DNA from: Hyphomicrobiales bacterium
GTDB taxonomy: Bacteria; Pseudomonadota; Alphaproteobacteria; Rhizobiales; Beijerinckiaceae
Assembly: GCA_027488155.1 (NCBI GenBank)
Contig: JAIYCE010000098.1
Location: 1 to 64,000, forward strand
Length of the DNA: 64,000 bases
Direction of reading: 5' to 3'
In this document: piece after piece, positions 59,023-64,000 of the stretch
Layout: every line of letters starts with the position of its first letter
How positions within the stretch are numbered: position 1 is the stretch's first letter
Translations under genes and position numbers: made by a program
The notes under the pieces: model-generated
What the model was told of the DNA's origin: nothing
The model's database searches: none
Seen by the model: only the letters and a program-made list of their open reading frames with translations

Positions 59023-60096
59023 TCATTCGGCCGGCTTACGGTTGATCAATTGCGAGAGTACGCGCGCCGTATAATCGACCATTGGGACGATGCGACCATA
59101 ATTTAACCGCGTTGGGCCGATGACGCCGATGACGCCGACAATAGTGCGGCTGCCGTCACGCACGGGTGCCGCAATCACCGATGAACCGGAGAGCGAGAAC
59201 AGATTGTTCTCCGAGCCGATGAAAATGCGGACACCTTCGCTCCGCTCGGCGCGCGCGACGAGATCGATCACATCTTTCTGCGTCTCAAGATCGGTAAATA
59301 GCAGACGGATACGTTCGAGATCCTCAGCGGCAGACAAATTCTCAAGGAGATTGGCTTGTCCGCGCACGATCAACCTGCGGCTGTCGGGCTCGTCAACCCA
59401 GCTTGCGAGGCCGGCTTGTACGAGCTTTGCCGTGATGGCATCGAGTTCTTGTTCGGCCGCGTTGCGCGCATTTTCAAGATGAAAATGGAGGTCGCCAAGC
59501 GTTTTGCCGCGGATACGTTCCGACAGATAATTCGTCGCTTCAACGAGAGCTGATGCAGGCAAGCCCTGCGGCAAATCGAGGATACGGTTTTCGACCGAGC
59601 CATCTTCTGCAACGAGCACAACAAGCGCGCGATTGTGATCGAGCCGAACGAATTCAATATGCTTCAACGCCGCATTCGCTTTGGTCGTGACCACCACCCC
59701 CGCGCCGCGGCTCAAGCCCGAGAGCAGACCAGAGGCTTCTGCCAAAAGAGTCTCGACCGATTTGTGCTCACCACCGGCACGGATCTGCGCTTCGATACGG
59801 GCGCGCTCTTCCTGCGAGAGATCGCCGACTTCCATCAGCGCATCGACGAAAAAACGCAACCCGATTTCGGTTGGTAGGCGGCCTGCCGAGATATGCGGCG
59901 AATAGATGAGCCCCGCGGCCTCAAGATCCGCCATTACATTGCGAACCGAGGCGGGCGACAACGTCATCGGGATGACGCGCGACAGGTTGCGCGAGCCTAC
60001 GGGCTCCCCCGTTACAAGATAGTTCTCGACAATCCGGCGGAAGATTTCGCGGGAGCGACTGTCCAATTCGGCAAGGCGAAGCTGTTTCGGGTCCAT
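59023..60096 (-). CDS. hrcA: Heat-inducible transcription repressor HrcA
   Basis: A 357-residue repressor that binds CIRCE elements of chaperone operons and depends on GroEL. N-terminal winged helix ([56 protein letters not shown]), GAF-like domain and C-terminal [20 protein letters not shown], which is highly conserved. No CIRCE repeat (TTAGCACTC-N9-GAGTGCTAA) is visible near it and dnaK/grpE are not on its flank here. Confidence 0.96.
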   Translation of the reverse strand: MDPKQLRLAELDSRSREIFRRIVENYLVTGEPVGSRNLSRVIPMTLSPASVRNVMADLEAAGLIYSPHISAGRLPTEIGLRFFVDALMEVGDLSQEERARIEAQIRAGGEHKSVETLLAEASGLLSGLSRGAGVVVTTKANAALKHIEFVRLDHNRALVVLVAEDGSVENRILDLPQGLPASALVEATNYLSERIRGKTLGDLHFHLENARNAAEQELDAITAKLVQAGLASWVDEPDSRRLIVRGQANLLENLSAAEDLERIRLLFTDLETQKDVIDLVARAERSEGVRIFIGSENNLFSLSGSSVIAAPVRDGSRTIVGVIGVIGPTRLNYGRIVPMVDYTARVLSQLINRKPAE

Positions 60097-60197
60097 AATC
60101 GTCTCGGATGCTGCCTTTGGAATGTGGCGAGGGGTTCAGCCGGGATCAAGGGCCGCCCCTTATGGTTTGCCCAGCACTTTTGTCCCAAAGCGTTTAT

Positions 60198-60239
60198 CCA
60201 AGTCCCTATACTCAAGTCCTTCGACTCAAGTCCTTGGTT
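60198..60239 (+). repeat. Three 14-base direct repeats upstream of the hybrid kinase gene
   Basis: CCAAGTCCCTATAC, TCAAGTCCTTCGAC and TCAAGTCCTTGGTT lie head to tail, 56-97 bases before the kinase start and about 100 after the divergent hrcA start. The core CAAGTCC is invariant. This suits a regulator binding direct repeats on one face of DNA. Confidence 0.7.
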
Positions 60240-60294
60240 ATGCCGTCGCAGCTGTTTAAAGTATGTGCCGGTACCGGGCCGATCAGGGGGCGGA

Positions 60295-63200
60295 ATGGCT
60301 GGCTGGGTCGTCATATTGGCCAGTTTGGCCTATCTCTGCGCGCTGTTTGCGATCGCCCATTTTGGCGATACGGCGGGGCGCGCCTTCATTCGTGGCCGTG
60401 GCCGGACTGCGATCTATGCGCTGACGCTGGCCGTTTTCTGCACGTCCTGGACATTTTACGGCTCGGTCGGCTTGGCCGTCCGCTCCGGACCGGATTTTCT
60501 GGCCATCTATCTCGGGCCCATTCTCGTTATCGGGCTTGGCAGCGTGCTCGTCCGCCGTGTTGTACGGCTCGCCAAATCGCAGAACATCACCTCAATCGCG
60601 GATTTCGTAGCCGCACGCTATGGCAAGAACGAGCGCGTCGCTGCCATTGTCGCGCTGATCGCCGTGATTGGCTCTGTGCCGTATATCGCCCTGCAATTAA
60701 AAGCGATCTCAAGCTCGCTCGGTCTCCTCCTCGACGGGCTTGATCCCGGATCGCTGGGGCAAACAAGCTCGCCCTTCGGGGATCTCGCGCTTTGGGTTGC
60801 CCTGATCCTCGCTGCCTTCACCATGGCGTTTGGTACGCGACAGGTGGACACGACCGAGCACCAAGATGGCCTGATGCTGGCTGTGGCTGCTGAATCGATC
60901 ATTAAGATCGTCACCTTTCTCGCTGTTGGCCTCTTCGTGAGCTATGGCCTTTTCGACGGTGTGTCGGACATCTTCATGCGCGCTGCCCAACGCAGCGAGA
61001 TTGTTCCTTTGACGGATCGCAGCAATGGGCCGCTTGCCTTCATTGTCATCGCACTTCTATCCGGTTCAATCATTCTGCTGCTGCCGCGGCAGTTTCACGT
61101 CACTGTCGTTGAGAATCGTCATGAAGACGATGTGAAAGTCGGCGCTTGGGCATTTCCGCTCTACATCATTGCCATCAATATCTTCGTCATTCCGATTGCG
61201 CTCGCCTCTGACATGTTGATGCCCGGTGGCGTCGATCATGATATGGCAGTGTTAGAATTACCGCTCCATCACGGCGCGCCTATCCTTGCCCTTGCGGCTT
61301 TTATCGGCGGCCTCTCGGCCGCAACCGCAATGGTGATCGTGGCCGCCCTTGCACTTGCCATCATGGTTTCGAACGATCTCGTGATGCCAATCCTCTTGCG
61401 GCGGCGTGCGGTACTGGCTTCAGCTAGCGGCGGCGATATGGGTGGACGCGTTCTGATGATCAGGCGCTGCGCCATTCTCGTCACCATGCTGATGAGCTAT
61501 GCTTATTATCGCGCTTCGACCGAGCAGGCGCTGGCGGCCATCGGCCTGATTTCCTTCGTCGCCACAGCCCAAATCGCCCCCGCTTTTTTTGGCGGTCTTT
61601 ACTGGCGACGGGGCAATGCGAAAGGCGCAATTGCCGGGCTGATAACGGGCATCATCGTATGGGCGGTGCTTTTGCTGTTGCCGACCGTACAGGATCTGAA
61701 ACCGTTCTTTGCTCTGCTCGGCCACGTACAAGAAACGCTTGGGCTGGATTTTCTGGCACCGGGTGCCAGCGGGCTAGACCGGATTGTTCATGGTACGCTG
61801 TGGAGCCTTTGCCTCAACATCACCGCTTATGTAAGCGTCTCAATCATGACAGGGGCGACACCGCTCGAGCGTTTGCAAGCAAGCGCCTTTGTCTCGCCGG
61901 AAAAACCAGCGATGGCGCAGGCTTTCCGCTTGTGGCGTACATCGGTCAGCGTCAGCGATCTTCAAACAGCCGTAGCGCGCTATCTTGGCACAGAGCGCAC
62001 GCAAGAGGCCTTTATCGATTTTGCCCGCAAGCGCGGGCAAACGTTGGAACCCGGCGCAGAGGCCGATATTCACCTCTTACGTTTCGCCGAGCATGAATTG
62101 GCGTCTGCAATTGGTGCGGCTTCATCCCGCCTTGTGATCACGCTGTTATTGCGCCGTCGAAACGTAACGAAAAAAGCGGCGCTCAAACTACTCGACGATG
62201 CGTCGGCGGCGATCCAGTACAATCGCGATCTCCTGCAGCACGCGCTTGATCATGCCCGGCAAGGCATCACCGTGTTCGACCGTGATTTGCGGCTGATGTG
62301 TTGGAACCGTGAATTTCAGACATTATTTCAACTGCCCGATGCGCTTGCGCGTACGGGCGTTGGACTCGACGAGATCATCCGCTTCAATGCGCAACGCGGA
62401 ACCTATGGCGATGGACCGCCCGATGATTACATCGCCGATCGGCTCGAAAGCTTCGTCAACGACCACGATCCAGTCCGTGTGCGTTTGCGCAACAGCGGCA
62501 TCGTCATTGAAATCCGTTCGGCCCATATGCCTGATGGCGGAATCGTGACGACCTATACCGACGTTACCGAGCAGGTGCTGGCGGAAGAAGCGCTCGAACG
62601 AGCAAATGAGACCCTTGAAAAACGCGTGGTCGAGCGCACCGAGCAATTGACACGCCTCAATGGCGAACTCGAACGCGCCAAGGGCGAAGCGGAAGAAGCC
62701 AACCAGTCGAAAACGCGTTTTCTTGCCGCCGCGAGCCACGATATTCTACAGCCGCTCAATGCGGCGCGCCTCTATGCCACGACATTGCTCGAGACGACGC
62801 AAACCCAAGACGACCCTGCTCTTGCCGAAAACATCAATGCCTCGCTCGAAGCGGTGGAAGATATTCTGACTGCGCTTCTCGATATTTCGCGTCTCGATGC
62901 GGGCGCCATGCAGGTTGAGATTGGTGTCTTCCGTATCGACGACATATTGACCCAGCTCAAGCGCGAATTTGATCCGATCGCAAAAGAGAAAGGCCTCGAT
63001 CTCGTCTTCGTTAAAACGTCGCTAGCCGTGCGCTCCGACCGGCGATTACTACGCCGCTTGCTGCAAAATCTCATCTCAAACGCGATCAAATACACGCCGC
63101 GAGGCCGTGTTCTTGTCGGCGCGCGACGTACAAGGGGACGTGTGATCGTTCAGGTTTGGGACACAGGTATTGGCATTCCCGAACATAAACGCCGCGAGGT

Positions 63201-63807
63201 GTTTCAAGAATTCCAACGACTCGAACAGGGCGCGCGCGTCGCGCGCGGTCTGGGCCTAGGCCTTTCGATCGTCGAGCGCATTGCACGCGTCCTCGATCAT
63301 GCTGTCGAATTGCATTCCGATCCGGGGCGCGGCTCCTGTTTTGCCGTCGATGTACCGATGACGCAGGCGCTTCCGAAACCCGATCAGGAAGCGGTGAGCG
63401 TTCCCACCATCGGCGCGCCGCTCGCAGGTACGCTCGTTCTCGCGATCGACAATGAACCCGCCATCCTCGACGGCATGAAGCGACTTTTGACCGGATGGGG
63501 ATGTGTTGCGGTGACCGCGCCCAATCTCAAAGACGCGATGACGGAGATACGGCCCTACAAGTCGGTGCCCGACGCCATTGTCGCCGATTATCATCTCGAC
63601 GATGGCGACGGCATCGAAGCCATTGTCGCCTTGCGCTGGAAACTGGGCATGGATATTCCAGCGATCCTTGTCACTGCCGATCGTTCGCCAGAAGTGCGCG
63701 ATGCGGCAGCAGAAAAATCCATTCACGTGCTGCACAAGCCGCTACGGCCTGCCGCCCTGCGGGCACTGCTCGCTCAAGCGCGTGCACTTCGCACAGCGGC
63801 CGAGTAA
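60295..63807 (+). CDS. Sodium/solute symporter-type hybrid sensor histidine kinase (CbrA/MxtR-like)
   Basis: A 1170-residue protein. About 13 membrane helices of the SSS family fill residues 1-600 (VFCTSWTFYGSVGLAVRSGP, SIADFVAARYGKNERVAAIV, AFFGGLYWRRGNAKGAIAG). A PAS domain follows (about 640-745), a coiled coil (ALERANETLEKRVVERTEQL), HisKA with His815 (AAASHDILQPLNAARLYATT), HATPase (NLISNAIKYTPRGRVLVGAR, ARGLGLGLSIVERIAR) and a receiver domain with phospho-acceptor Asp1098 (IVADYHLDDGDG) and KPLRPAAL. Relatives sense carbon or nutrient state. AGGGGG precedes ATG 60295. No cognate response regulator is adjacent. Confidence 0.9.
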   Translation: MAGWVVILASLAYLCALFAIAHFGDTAGRAFIRGRGRTAIYALTLAVFCTSWTFYGSVGLAVRSGPDFLAIYLGPILVIGLGSVLVRRVVRLAKSQNITSIADFVAARYGKNERVAAIVALIAVIGSVPYIALQLKAISSSLGLLLDGLDPGSLGQTSSPFGDLALWVALILAAFTMAFGTRQVDTTEHQDGLMLAVAAESIIKIVTFLAVGLFVSYGLFDGVSDIFMRAAQRSEIVPLTDRSNGPLAFIVIALLSGSIILLLPRQFHVTVVENRHEDDVKVGAWAFPLYIIAINIFVIPIALASDMLMPGGVDHDMAVLELPLHHGAPILALAAFIGGLSAATAMVIVAALALAIMVSNDLVMPILLRRRAVLASASGGDMGGRVLMIRRCAILVTMLMSYAYYRASTEQALAAIGLISFVATAQIAPAFFGGLYWRRGNAKGAIAGLITGIIVWAVLLLLPTVQDLKPFFALLGHVQETLGLDFLAPGASGLDRIVHGTLWSLCLNITAYVSVSIMTGATPLERLQASAFVSPEKPAMAQAFRLWRTSVSVSDLQTAVARYLGTERTQEAFIDFARKRGQTLEPGAEADIHLLRFAEHELASAIGAASSRLVITLLLRRRNVTKKAALKLLDDASAAIQYNRDLLQHALDHARQGITVFDRDLRLMCWNREFQTLFQLPDALARTGVGLDEIIRFNAQRGTYGDGPPDDYIADRLESFVNDHDPVRVRLRNSGIVIEIRSAHMPDGGIVTTYTDVTEQVLAEEALERANETLEKRVVERTEQLTRLNGELERAKGEAEEANQSKTRFLAAASHDILQPLNAARLYATTLLETTQTQDDPALAENINASLEAVEDILTALLDISRLDAGAMQVEIGVFRIDDILTQLKREFDPIAKEKGLDLVFVKTSLAVRSDRRLLRRLLQNLISNAIKYTPRGRVLVGARRTRGRVIVQVWDTGIGIPEHKRREVFQEFQRLEQGARVARGLGLGLSIVERIARVLDHAVELHSDPGRGSCFAVDVPMTQALPKPDQEAVSVPTIGAPLAGTLVLAIDNEPAILDGMKRLLTGWGCVAVTAPNLKDAMTEIRPYKSVPDAIVADYHLDDGDGIEAIVALRWKLGMDIPAILVTADRSPEVRDAAAEKSIHVLHKPLRPAALRALLAQARALRTAAE

Positions 63808-64000
63808 TCACACATCATAAGTGTAGGGTGGTCTGTCGCTAACGATGGCATCTTCGAGCAGTTCGAGCCGATCCTGCCCCCAGAACACCTCGCCACGGCG
63901 GACATAGCAGGGCGAGCCGATGACATTCATCGCAATCGCTTTGCCGACATTGCCCTGATACGCCTCGACCACCATCGCGCTATCTGCCGCGGCGAGCAAC
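63808..64000 (-). CDS. DsbA-fold 2-hydroxychromene-2-carboxylate isomerase-type protein (N-terminus beyond window)
   Basis: The last 63-64 residues of a minus-strand gene that continues past the window. GSPCYVRRGEVFWGQDRLEL matches the C-terminal end of the HCCA isomerase/kappa-class glutathione transferase-like DsbA family, where it usually reads GxPTFVVGxExFWGxDRL. The function is glutathione-dependent isomerisation in aromatic degradation, or a related thiol reaction. Its stop abuts that of the hybrid kinase. Confidence 0.75.
   Translation of the reverse strand, partial: LLAAADSAMVVEAYQGNVGKAIAMNVIGSPCYVRRGEVFWGQDRLELLEDAIVSDRPPYTYDV

Noticed and set aside
59900-60300. CIRCE element near hrcA
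   Set aside because: I looked for TTAGCACTC-N9-GAGTGCTAA in the upstream region and found nothing similar; the direct repeats there have a different sequence.
1-64000. Mobile element, prophage, CRISPR array or integrated island ends
   Set aside because: No transposase, integrase or recombinase gene, no terminal repeats, no spaced repeat array, and the only tRNA gene has no integrase or duplicated 3' end beside it.

Overview
The window looks like a chromosomal segment of an alphaproteobacterium, probably of the order Hyphomicrobiales. The evidence is a tRNA-His gene with encoded A73 and no G-1, two phasins, a 41-residue cysteine-free ribosomal protein L36, a cell-cycle-type PAS histidine kinase resembling PdhS, an ornithine-type decarboxylase together with homospermidine synthase, and GC-rich coding with many ATGA overlaps. 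I see no insertion sequences, prophage or CRISPR arrays. Every function below is read from the sequence and from recalled family features; no database search was possible.

Layout. 1-5011: a carboxylesterase cut by the window edge, a small membrane protein, an exported choloylglycine-hydrolase-family enzyme, an exported HAD phosphatase and a small exported protein. 5175-10085: L36, then a zinc-uptake operon behind a Zur-like box (His-rich membrane peptide, znuC, znuB, znuA, COG0523 GTPase, WD40 protein). 10247-11836: a Tat-exported glucan biosynthesis protein. 11837-15754: a long hairpin-rich leader, a decarboxylase, a GNAT acetyltransferase and homospermidine synthase (polyamine synthesis). 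15842-16555: two small exported proteins.

16660-38991 is the accessory heart of the window, a catabolic region of about 22 kb with two GntR regulators. The left half has a LeuCD-like hydro-lyase transcribed divergently from gntR (HutC type), an ICL/PEP-mutase lyase, hyuB, hyuA and an isochorismatase-fold protein. The right half is a 12-gene minus-strand operon: gntR (FadR type), a second ICL/PEP-mutase lyase, a second isochorismatase-fold hydrolase, livK-H-M-G-F, MmgE/PrpD, an FAD dehydrogenase, a second MmgE/PrpD and a hydantoinase-type amidohydrolase. The two halves converge with abutting stop codons inside a 22-bp palindrome. A Tat-exported amidohydrolase and an outer-membrane-type protein flank the right end. 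The gene content suggests uptake and ring opening of a cyclic amide, imide or ureide, loss of ammonia, and hydration and C-C cleavage of the resulting unsaturated acid. This pathway is inference.

40132-45325: an RND efflux pump and adaptor, divergent from a persulfide-sensor-type ArsR regulator, a DUF2892 protein and a rhodanese (sulfide response). 45376-47915: a soluble aldose dehydrogenase, tRNA-His and two phasins. 48163-55280: a PdhS-like kinase, a small unknown protein, an acyl-CoA dehydrogenase and a protein acetyltransferase of the ADP-forming acyl-CoA synthetase plus GNAT type. The phasin and acetyltransferase upstream regions share a TTGTGCA-type palindrome. 55307-64000: mepA, lepA, a DMT transporter, hrcA, a symporter-histidine kinase-receiver hybrid, and the C-terminus of a DsbA-fold isomerase cut by the window edge.
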